Below, in pieces: positions 1 to 5,637 of a stretch of DNA of 5,745 nt (position 1 is its first letter; each line of letters starts with the position of its first letter). Where the stretch lies: NCBI GenBank assembly GCA_021790075.1, contig JAJYIN010000142.1:1-5745 (forward strand), read 5' to 3'. Origin of the DNA: Actinomycetes bacterium. GTDB taxonomy: Bacteria > Actinomycetota > Thermoleophilia > BMS3ABIN01. Under the pieces are notes generated by a model. The model made no database searches, was not told the DNA's origin, and was given only the letters and a program-made list of their open reading frames with translations. A program made the translations under genes and the position numbers.

Positions 1-555
1 CGGCGACAGCAGCGCCGCCATGTCCTTGATGCAGATGGAATCGGCCCCCATCTCCACAAATCTGTGGGCCACCTCCATGTAATGATCGAGGGTGTGCACC
101 GGGCTGACGGTATAGGAGATGGCGCCCTGGAAATGCTTGCCCGCCTCCTTGATCGCCTCGGCGGCCACCTCGATGTTGCGGGTGTCGTTAAGGGCGTCGA
201 AGACGCGGAAGATGTCGACGCCGTTTTCCGCCGCCTGGGTCACGAACCTGCGGACGATCTCGTCGCTGTAGTGCCGGTAGCCAACCAGGTTCTGGCCCCG
301 CAGCAGCATCTGCAGCGGCGTCTTGGGGCAGTGCCGCTTGATGACGCGCAGCCGGTCCCACGGGTTCTCGTCCAGGAAGCGCAGGCAGCTGTCAAAGGTG
401 GCGCCTCCCCAGACCTCGAGGGAATAAAAGCCGATCTCATCCATGCGGGCGAGACTGGGGAGCATCTCGCTGGTGCGCATGCGGGTCGCCCAAAGCGACT
501 GGTGACCGTCCCGGAGGGTGGTGTCAGTGATTAGGACTCGCCGCGCCCTTACCAT
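1..555 (-). CDS. oadA: Biotin-dependent carboxyltransferase, N-terminal part (oxaloacetate decarboxylase alpha / pyruvate carboxylase subunit B), cut by window edge
   Basis: Reading the minus strand from an ATG at 555 gives 185 uninterrupted codons to the left edge, so the 3' part of the gene is missing. The protein begins MVRARRVLITDTTLRDGHQS, the start of the carboxyltransferase TIM barrel shared by OadA, PycB and the transcarboxylase 5S subunit. Visible signatures are the metal-ligand Asp16 in TLRDGHQS, WGGATFD (49-55), LLRGQNLVGYRHY (84-96), DIFRVFDALND (114-124) and CIKDMA (175-180), whose Lys177 matches the active-site lysine. The two metal-binding histidines lie beyond the window. These enzymes move carboxyl groups between carboxybiotin and pyruvate/oxaloacetate. 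No ATG, GTG or TTG lies between this start and the in-frame stop at 598-600, so the start is firm, although its Shine-Dalgarno is weak (AGG overlapping the efp stop). It begins 8 bp after efp, which implies co-transcription. The missing C-terminus is needed to tell a decarboxylase from a pyruvate carboxylase subunit and to see whether a biotinyl domain is attached. Confidence 0.9.
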   Translation of the reverse strand, partial: MVRARRVLITDTTLRDGHQSLWATRMRTSEMLPSLARMDEIGFYSLEVWGGATFDSCLRFLDENPWDRLRVIKRHCPKTPLQMLLRGQNLVGYRHYSDEIVRRFVTQAAENGVDIFRVFDALNDTRNIEVAAEAIKEAGKHFQGAISYTVSPVHTLDHYMEVAHRFVEMGADSICIKDMAALLSP

Positions 556-563
556 GAGGCTGC

Positions 564-1121
564 CTAGACCCTTTCCACGTACTCGCCGGTACGGGTATCA
601 ACCTTGATCCGGTCGCCTTCCTTCAGGAACAAGGGCACGTTGACGACGGCGCCCGTCTCCGTGGTGGCCGGCTTGTTGCCGCCGGTGACGGTGTCTCCCT
701 TGACCCCCGGCTGGGTCTCGGTGACTTCCAGCTCCACGAAGATGGGCGGGATCAGCTCGGTCGGCTTCCCGTCGACCATCAGGATCTCCACTTCCACGTT
801 GTCCTTGACGAACTTGAGCGCTTCTCCTACCAGGTCCGGCGACAGGGTCAGCTGCTCGTAGGTCTCGTTGTCCATCAGGACGACCTCTTCCGGGGTCGCG
901 TACAGGTACTGCATCTTCTTGGCTTCCACGCGGGCCTGCCGGAACTTCTCGCCGGCGCGGAAGGTCTTGTCCAGCACGGCTCCGGTGAGGATGTTCTTCA
1001 ACCTGGTGCGCACGAAGGCGCCCCCCTTGCCGGGCTTCACGTGCTGGAACTCGACAATGGTGAAGACCTGGCCGTCCACCTCGATGGCCATGCCGTTCCT
1101 GAAATCATTTGTTGAAACCAA
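564..1121 (-). CDS. efp: Translation elongation factor P
   Basis: Complete 185-residue EF-P, the usual length. EF-P binds ribosomes stalled at consecutive prolines, between the P and E sites, and promotes peptide bond formation. The N-terminal KOW-like domain starts VSTNDFRNGMAIEVDGQ, and the loop HVKPGKGGAFVRTRLKN places Lys32 at the tip that is post-translationally modified in many bacteria. The OB-like middle domain (about 65-125) and the C-terminal signature GDTVTGGNKPATTETGA (142-158), followed by VNVPLFLKEGDRIKVDTRTG, are intact. The start codon is TTG at 1121-1119, the first possible start after an in-frame TAA at 1137-1139. It has a GGAGG Shine-Dalgarno 4 nt upstream, and the resulting N-terminus matches the family. 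No Lys32-modifying enzyme is encoded here, so the modification is unknown. A probable terminator upstream separates it from pepP, and the carboxyltransferase gene follows after 8 bp. Confidence 0.98.
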   Translation of the reverse strand: MVSTNDFRNGMAIEVDGQVFTIVEFQHVKPGKGGAFVRTRLKNILTGAVLDKTFRAGEKFRQARVEAKKMQYLYATPEEVVLMDNETYEQLTLSPDLVGEALKFVKDNVEVEILMVDGKPTELIPPIFVELEVTETQPGVKGDTVTGGNKPATTETGAVVNVPLFLKEGDRIKVDTRTGEYVERV

Positions 1122-1125
1122 GATT

Positions 1126-1135
1126 CCTCCGGAGG
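1126..1135 (-). promoter_or_regulatory. efp ribosome-binding site inside a perfect palindrome
   Basis: The Shine-Dalgarno GGAGG (1130-1126, minus strand) lies 4 nt before the TTG start of efp and forms the right half of the 10-bp perfect palindrome CCTCCGGAGG. The ribosome-binding site is clear and supports the TTG start. The palindrome has no loop, so it is a poor hairpin by itself; whether it has any regulatory role is unknown. Confidence 0.7.
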
Positions 1136-1152
1136 GTTAATGACGGTTCTTT

Positions 1153-1185
1153 AAAAAGCATCGCCCGGGAAATACCCAGGCAACA
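1153..1185 (-). terminator. Probable rho-independent terminator between pepP and efp
   Basis: On the minus strand GCCTGGG (1181-1175), loop TATTT, CCCGGGC (1169-1163) form a 7-bp stem with one T:G wobble. Flanking TT and GA can extend it by two pairs, and five T's follow at 1157-1153. The same position of the stem is a C:A mismatch when read on the plus strand, so the structure favours minus-strand RNA. It lies about 120 bp after the pepP stop and about 30 bp before efp, so it would end or attenuate the aro-pepP transcript. A -10-like TAAAAT sits just upstream (1195-1190) without a recognisable -35 box. If that is a real promoter the hairpin would lie at the very 5' end of the efp mRNA. The rest of the 1122-1304 gap shows only a weak GGCCG/CGGCC pairing near 1261-1282 with no T-tract. 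Confidence 0.65.
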
Positions 1186-1304
1186 GCAGATTTTACACCA
1201 AAAAGCAGTGGCGGGGGAAGGCGTGGGCGCCGCTGGGTCTTCTCTGCCGGCTGCTCGATAGGCCGCTAAAAGAGCCACGGCCAGGTCTTGCCGCGGATAA
1301 CATC

Positions 1305-2375
1305 CTATTTCAGATATTCGATCTTCCTGCTGAAACCGGTCAGCCGCTCCGGCCCTCTGGCGGTGACCAGCACGGTGTCCTCGATGCGCACCCCGCCGAG
1401 CCCTTCCACATAGACGCCGGGCTCGATCGTGATTACCATGCCGGCCTTCAACTTATCGTGCGATCTTTTTGACAGAACCGGTGATTCGTGCGCTTCCAGG
1501 CCGACGCCGTGGCCGAGGGCGTGGCCAAACTCATCCCCGTGCCCGGCGGCGGCAATGTGATCACGGGCCAGGGCATCGACAGCGGCGCCGGCGGCGCCGG
1601 CAAGGCAGCCGGCAACCGCGCTTTCCTGGGCTTCCCGGACCAGCCCGTAGATCTGCGACAGCCGCCGCGGCAGGCGGCCGGTGGCGAACGTGCGGGTGGC
1701 GTCGGAGGCATAACCATCCACGCTGGCGCCCATGTCAACCACAACTACCTCACCCTTGCGGATGACCCGGTCCCCGGCGGCCCCGTGAGGCATGGCCGCG
1801 CGCGGCCCGGAAGCTACGATGATCCCGAACGGGAGCGGCCCCGAACCCGCCTCGCGCAGCCACTTTTCGAGCATCCAGGCAACCTCCTTTTCCGGCCGTC
1901 CCACTACCCGGGAGCGCGCCAGCCGGCGGTAGGCGTCATCGACGAGGCGGCACGCCTCGCCGACCCTGCGGATCTCGCTCTTTTGCTTGACCATCCGCAT
2001 CTCCTCGACGGCGCCGGCTGCGTTTTTCATCTTCACGCCCCTGAGCAGCCGCCTGAGCAGCAGGTACTCGCCATGCCGCAGGTGTGCCCCGTCGTATCCG
2101 AGCACGCCCAGCCTGAGCCCGCGCCCGGTGGCGTACCGGCAGGCCCCCTCGAGCGCCGCCCCGGGAGTGATGCGGACGCCGAAACCCTTGACCTCCAGGC
2201 AGGCCTGCTGCCGGTAGCGGAAATCCGTGAAGAAGAGTTTCTGCCTGGGAGTGATGAGGGCGCATCCGGAGGAACCGGTAAATCCGGTGAGGTAGCGGAC
2301 GTTGGGCAGGTGCGTGACCAGCAGGGAATCCGTATGGAAGAAATGCCGCGGCAATTTATCCCCGGCCGGCCTCAC
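1305..2375 (-). CDS. pepP: Xaa-Pro peptidase, M24B metallopeptidase family
   Basis: Complete 356-residue protein of normal length for the short Xaa-Pro aminopeptidase/dipeptidase group. These cytoplasmic dinuclear-metal enzymes cleave the bond before proline. An N-terminal creatinase-like domain (about 1-125, with NVRYLTGFTGSSG at 25-37) precedes the pita-bread catalytic domain (about 130-356). All five metal ligands are visible: Asp214 in VVVVDMG, Asp225 in GYASDATRTF, His289 in GHALGHGVGLEAHE, Glu318 in ITIEPGVY and Glu332 in VRIEDTVLV. His296 matches the conserved second catalytic histidine. The start is GTG (2375-2373), sharing GTGA with the aroQ stop, with GGAGGG just upstream. An in-frame TTG at codon 8 is a weaker alternative. 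The helix that usually opens this domain looks short and divergent. Sequence alone does not separate aminopeptidase (pepP) from dipeptidase (pepQ) activity, so the symbol is provisional. Confidence 0.93.
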   Translation of the reverse strand: MRPAGDKLPRHFFHTDSLLVTHLPNVRYLTGFTGSSGCALITPRQKLFFTDFRYRQQACLEVKGFGVRITPGAALEGACRYATGRGLRLGVLGYDGAHLRHGEYLLLRRLLRGVKMKNAAGAVEEMRMVKQKSEIRRVGEACRLVDDAYRRLARSRVVGRPEKEVAWMLEKWLREAGSGPLPFGIIVASGPRAAMPHGAAGDRVIRKGEVVVVDMGASVDGYASDATRTFATGRLPRRLSQIYGLVREAQESAVAGCLAGAAGAAVDALARDHIAAAGHGDEFGHALGHGVGLEAHESPVLSKRSHDKLKAGMVITIEPGVYVEGLGGVRIEDTVLVTARGPERLTGFSRKIEYLK

Positions 2376-2821
2376 TGCCCTCCGGACAGGCGCGCCGCCA
2401 GCCAGTCCAGCGCCTCCAGGTAGCCGTCCAGGCCCTTGCCCGAGATGATGAGGGCGGCGACATCACTGATGACGGAGACCCGCCGCCACGCCTCCGGCCG
2501 GTGGGCGATATCCGAGAGGTGCACCTCGACGACGGGGCCCTCCACCAGCTCCAGGGCGTCATGGATGGCATAACTGTAATGGGTCCAGGCGCCCGGATTG
2601 ATGATCATGCCCGCGGCGCTCAGGCGCAGCTCTTGGATCTTCTCCACCAGCTCACCCTCGTGGTTGGTCTGGAAGGCGGCTACGGAAAACCCCAGGCCGC
2701 CGGCCCGTTCAACCACCTTTTCGGTAAGCTGCGCCAGCGTCAGGGTGCCGTAATGTTCCGGGTCCCTCTCCCCCAGCATGTTCAGGTTGCATCCGTTAAG
2801 CAGGGCGATGATGCCGGCCAT
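2372..2821 (-). CDS. aroQ: 3-dehydroquinate dehydratase, type II
   Basis: A 149-residue type II dehydroquinase, the small dodecameric class that dehydrates 3-dehydroquinate to 3-dehydroshikimate, the third step of the shikimate pathway. Conserved positions fit the family well: Asn12, Arg19 and Tyr24 in NLNMLGERDPEHYG, the segment QTNHEGELVEKIQE (51-64), Asn75 and His81 in INPGAWTHYSYAIHDAL, Asp88, and the catalytic His101 in VEVHLSDI. Two usually fixed residues differ: NGPNLN reads NGCNLN, and HLSNI reads HLSDI. The following loop (AHRPEAWRR) is also unlike the usual HARE motif, apparently with one extra residue before Arg113. The ATG at 2821 is chosen over an in-frame TTG at 2854 because it has GGGAGG at 5 nt, lies 1 nt after the aroB stop and gives the family N-terminus; the longer form would add 11 unconserved residues. 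Its 3' end overlaps pepP by 4 bp. Confidence 0.95.
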   Translation of the reverse strand: MAGIIALLNGCNLNMLGERDPEHYGTLTLAQLTEKVVERAGGLGFSVAAFQTNHEGELVEKIQELRLSAAGMIINPGAWTHYSYAIHDALELVEGPVVEVHLSDIAHRPEAWRRVSVISDVAALIISGKGLDGYLEALDWLAARLSGGQ

Positions 2822-2822
2822 C

Positions 2823-3914
2823 TCAGCCTCCCGCTGCCAGCCGCTCCACCTCAAGGTGGAGCCTGCCGGCGCTGACGTCGCAGTTGATAACCGGCTCTCC
2901 CAGTGCCTTCAGGAGAACCATGTTGGCGGACAGGTCGTCGGCCTTCTTGTCGCTGGTCATGGCCGCCAGCACCGCTTCCGCCCCAATGCCCTCAAAACCG
3001 GTGGGAAGGTCAAGATCCTGCAGCAGGCTGAAGAGCCGCCGCTCATAATCGGCCGGCAGGGAAAAGACCTCTTCCGAGAGGCGGACCGCCGCCAACAGCC
3101 CCAGCGCCACCGCCTGGCCGTGCGAGTAGGCCTCGTAGTTGCCGGCCGCCTCGATGCCGTGCCCTACCGAGTGGCCCAGGTTGAGGACAGCCCTGCGCCC
3201 GTAATCGCGCTCGTCCTCGGAGACCACCCGCAGCTTGTATTCGATACAGCGGCGCACCACCGGCTCCACATACGCCATATCCAGGGAAAGGAACTTCTGA
3301 TGACTCATCTCGAAGTTGGAGAAGAACTCATCGCCGGAAAGCAGGCAGTACTTGACCACTTCAGCCAACCCTTCCACCAGCTGCCCCCGGGGCAGTGTCA
3401 GCAGCAGCGCCGGGTCGGTGACGACCATGTCCGGCTGGTAAAAGGCGCCCACGTAGTTCTTGGCCTCGGGAATGTTCACGCCCACCTTGCCGCCGATGCT
3501 GCTGTCCACCTGGGAGAGGAGGGTCGTAGGCACCTGGATGAGGCCGATGCCGCGCATGTAAGTGCTGGCGACAAACCCGGCCAGGTCGCCGACGACGCCG
3601 CCGCCCAGGGCGCAGATCGTGTCAAGCCTCCGCGTCTTCAGGTGAAACAGCCGCGAGTAGAGGCCGGTCGCCTGTTCGAGGGACTTGACCCCTTCTCCTG
3701 CTTCCACCACGATCGCGTTGACCGTAAAACCGGAGCCGGCAAAGGACTCCTCCAGCAGCCCCAGGTGCCGCCCGGCCACGTTGCCGTCCGTGATGATGAC
3801 GACCTTGCCGCGCCGCCCCTGGGATTTCCAGAGGCTGCCGGCCGCGGCCGCCGACCCTTCGCTGATGAAAATCGGATATTCCTTGCTGCGGGTGCTGGCC
3901 AGAAGCTGGATCAA
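2823..3914 (-). CDS. aroB: 3-dehydroquinate synthase
   Basis: Complete 363-residue AroB. It converts DAHP to 3-dehydroquinate using NAD and a divalent metal, the first committed ring-forming step of the shikimate pathway, in the cytoplasm. The N-terminal NAD-binding half shows TDGNVAGRHLG (42-52) and ALGGGVVGDLAGFVASTYMR (102-121), followed by VPTTLLSQVDSSIGGKVGVN (128-147). The metal ligands are Glu185 in EGLAEVVKY, His248 in LNLGHSVGHGIEA and His265 in YSHGQAVALG. The lysine-rich MTSDKKA segment (319-325) is present. The start is TTG (3914-3912) sharing TTGA with the aroK stop; GGAAGGG lies 6 nt upstream and the N-terminus (to EYPIFISEG) aligns with the family, with no nearby ATG. Coupling to aroK by a 4-bp overlap and to aroQ by a 1-bp gap indicates one polycistronic message and probably coupled translation. 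Confidence 0.97.
   Translation of the reverse strand: MIQLLASTRSKEYPIFISEGSAAAAGSLWKSQGRRGKVVIITDGNVAGRHLGLLEESFAGSGFTVNAIVVEAGEGVKSLEQATGLYSRLFHLKTRRLDTICALGGGVVGDLAGFVASTYMRGIGLIQVPTTLLSQVDSSIGGKVGVNIPEAKNYVGAFYQPDMVVTDPALLLTLPRGQLVEGLAEVVKYCLLSGDEFFSNFEMSHQKFLSLDMAYVEPVVRRCIEYKLRVVSEDERDYGRRAVLNLGHSVGHGIEAAGNYEAYSHGQAVALGLLAAVRLSEEVFSLPADYERRLFSLLQDLDLPTGFEGIGAEAVLAAMTSDKKADDLSANMVLLKALGEPVINCDVSAGRLHLEVERLAAGG
2827..2832 (-). promoter_or_regulatory. aroQ ribosome-binding site (decides the start)
   Basis: GGGAGG on the minus strand, inside the last codons of aroB, lies 5 nt before the ATG at 2821. This is the strongest start signal in the region and the main reason to reject the upstream TTG at 2854. 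Confidence 0.75.
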
Positions 3915-4462
3915 GGCGTACCCTTCCGCCCGTCATTCATTTCCGTGTTGTTTCCCCTCATCAAATCCTCTATCTCCCCGGCGACCTGCTCGACGCCCTT
4001 TCCTCTCGTATCGATGATGAAACCGGCCACGCTCCGGTACAGCTCTTCCCTCTCCGCGAACAGGGCCCGGAAACGCTCCGCGCCGGCTGCCAGCGGCCTG
4101 GGCTGGCGGCAGGCCCGCTGAAAGGCCGTATCCACGTCTTCGTCCAGCAGAAAAACGCGCGGCTCCGCCTTGAGTTTCTCGGCTACAGCCGGGATGGTGA
4201 CGGCGCCCCCTCCCAGCGACACCACCGTGCCCCTGGCGCTCGCGGCTGCCTCCCTTAGCAGCCGCAGGACCACCCTTTCCTCCGCCCGGCGAAAGGCCGC
4301 TTCTCCCAGGCGGGAAAAAATTTCTGTTACCGGCATGCCCATGTCCTGCTCCACCACCGGATCGGCGTCGACAAAGTCCCACCCCAGACTCCGCGCCAGC
4401 CGCTCGCCCACGGCTGATTTTCCGGTGCCCATGAAACCGATCAGGACTGCGGTTGGGGCCAA
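3911..4462 (-). CDS. aroK: Shikimate kinase
   Basis: A 183-residue P-loop kinase that phosphorylates shikimate to shikimate 3-phosphate with ATP. The Walker A is GFMGTGKS (9-16). Shikimate-binding residues are Asp34 in the DAD motif and Arg58 in AAFRRAEE. GGG (84-86) in VSLGGGAV is the Walker B-like glycine segment. The lid carries Arg122 in RQPRPLA, and Arg138 in AEREELY completes the set. The last dozen or so residues after the final helix (from about residue 170) form a polar tail slightly longer than in typical kinases. The start is TTG at 4462-4460, overlapping the end of aroC by 22 bp, with AGGAG 3 nt upstream and a second GAGGAGG further away. It is the only sensible start, because the next methionine (residue 11) lies inside the P-loop. 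The 4-bp overlap with aroB supports translational coupling. Confidence 0.96.
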   Translation of the reverse strand: MAPTAVLIGFMGTGKSAVGERLARSLGWDFVDADPVVEQDMGMPVTEIFSRLGEAAFRRAEERVVLRLLREAAASARGTVVSLGGGAVTIPAVAEKLKAEPRVFLLDEDVDTAFQRACRQPRPLAAGAERFRALFAEREELYRSVAGFIIDTRGKGVEQVAGEIEDLMRGNNTEMNDGRKGTP

Positions 4463-5622
4463 CTGCTCCTCAGCCTCCTCAGGTAGGCAGCCACCGCTTC
4501 CTTGGTATCCCCGATGCAGTCACCTCCGAATTTTTCCAGCAGGGCGCGCGCCAGCTCTATCGCCACCATCGCCTCACCGACAACGGCGGCGGCGGGCACG
4601 GCGCAGACGTCGCTGCGTTCCCTGAGCGCCGGGGACGGCTGCCCGGTGGCCATGTCGGCAGAGCGCAGCGGGCGGGTGAGCGTCGGAATCGGTTTCATCA
4701 CCGCCCGGGCGACCAGCGGCTCGCCGTTGGTGATGCCGCCCTCCAGCCCGCCGGCATGGTTGGTGCGCCGGTAAAAGCCCTTGCGGAGACCGAAGAACAG
4801 CTCGTCATGGACGGTGGAGCCGGGACGCGCCGCCAGCGCGAAACCATCACCGATCTCCGCCCCCTTGATGGCGGGAATGCTCATGAGGGCGCCGCCGATC
4901 CGCCCCCCCAGGCGCTCGAGCCCGGAAGCATAAGACCCGAGGCCAGGAATGAGGCCAAAGGCGATCACTTCGAAAACGCCGCCCAGCGACTCGCCCTGGC
5001 GGCGGGCGGCGCTAATGGCTCTCTTCATCTCCGCGGACGCCTGCCCGTCCAGGCAGCGGACGGGTGATTCATCCACCCGCGCGAAGTCTTCCGGCGACAG
5101 GCGCGCCGTCCGCCGGGCCTTTACCGGTCCGATGCGGGCGACGTGGCTCACCACGGCGATGCCGAACTCATCCAGCAGCCGGCGGGCAACGGCGCCGACA
5201 GACACCCGGGCCGCGGTCTCGCGGGCGCTGGCTCTTTCCAGGACGCTGCGTATGTCCCCAAGACCGAATTTCTGCGCCCCCGCCAGGTCCGCGTGGCCCG
5301 GCCGGGGCACCGTGAGGGGCTCGCTTCCCTTCCCGGACGGAGCCTCGGGGTCCATCACTTTCTGCCAGTTCTTCCAGTCAGAATTCGCGATGCGCATGGC
5401 GATGGGAGTGCCCAGCGTGAAGCCGTGCCTCACCCCGCTTAAGATGACAGCCCGATCGGTTTCGATCTTCATGCGGCCGCCCCGGCCGAAACCCAGCTGC
5501 CGCCGCGCCAGGTCGCTGTCGATGTCGGCAGCGGCCAGCCGCAGGCCCGCCGGCAGACCCTCGCAGATGGCGGTCAGTTCCGGACCGTGTGATTCACCCG
5601 CGGTTTTATAACTGAAATTCAT
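4441..5622 (-). CDS. aroC: Chorismate synthase
   Basis: Complete 393-residue chorismate synthase, within the normal length range. It converts EPSP to chorismate by anti-1,4-elimination using reduced FMN and is the last enzyme of the shikimate pathway. Signatures in order: TAGESHGPEL (7-16, His12), RRQLGFGRGGRMKIETD (40-56), the second catalytic His110 in RPGHADLAG, RSVLERASARETAARV (125-140), SIPAIKGAEIGDGF (248-261), TNHAGGLEGGITNGEPL (287-303), MKPIPTL (309-315) and RSDVCAVPAAAVVGEAMV (336-353). Three in-frame ATGs lie close together (5637, 5631, 5622). I chose 5622 because it has GGAG 9 nt upstream and leaves the expected short lead into GESHG. The ATG at 5631 also has AGGA at 7 nt, while 5637 has poor spacing. 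The 3' end overlaps aroK by 22 bp. It is the first gene of the aro block in this window. Confidence 0.97.
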   Translation of the reverse strand: MNFSYKTAGESHGPELTAICEGLPAGLRLAAADIDSDLARRQLGFGRGGRMKIETDRAVILSGVRHGFTLGTPIAMRIANSDWKNWQKVMDPEAPSGKGSEPLTVPRPGHADLAGAQKFGLGDIRSVLERASARETAARVSVGAVARRLLDEFGIAVVSHVARIGPVKARRTARLSPEDFARVDESPVRCLDGQASAEMKRAISAARRQGESLGGVFEVIAFGLIPGLGSYASGLERLGGRIGGALMSIPAIKGAEIGDGFALAARPGSTVHDELFFGLRKGFYRRTNHAGGLEGGITNGEPLVARAVMKPIPTLTRPLRSADMATGQPSPALRERSDVCAVPAAAVVGEAMVAIELARALLEKFGGDCIGDTKEAVAAYLRRLRSSWPQPQS

Positions 5623-5631
5623 GAAATCCAT

Positions 5632-5635
5632 CTCC
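5632..5635 (-). promoter_or_regulatory. Likely aroC ribosome-binding site
   Basis: GGAG on the minus strand, 9 nt before the ATG at 5622. A second candidate, AGGA about 7 nt before the ATG at 5631, lies just upstream, so initiation at either ATG is possible. No convincing -35/-10 pair is visible upstream. Confidence 0.45.
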
Positions 5636-5637
5636 AT

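Noticed and set aside
64..534. Plus-strand frame of 156 codons at the left end
   Set aside because: Antisense to the conserved carboxyltransferase N-terminus, which has strong family motifs.
1261..1282. GGCCG/CGGCC inverted repeat after pepP as a terminator
   Set aside because: The loop is about 12 nt, the stem only 5 bp and no T-tract follows on the minus strand.
1488..2423. Long plus-strand open frame of 311 codons opposite pepP
   Set aside because: It is antisense to a gene with all catalytic residues intact; its product is rich in Gly, Pro, Arg and Ala without any recognisable motif, as expected for the shadow of a high-GC gene.
2822..2854. TTG at 2854 as an earlier aroQ start
   Set aside because: Adds 11 unconserved residues overlapping aroB; the ATG at 2821 has a much better ribosome-binding site and matches the family.
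2778..4121. Plus-strand open frame of 447 codons opposite aroB and parts of aroK and aroQ
   Set aside because: Longest frame in the area, but it runs antisense across three well-supported genes and has no domain pattern or gene-like start; explained by codon-position GC bias on the opposite strand.
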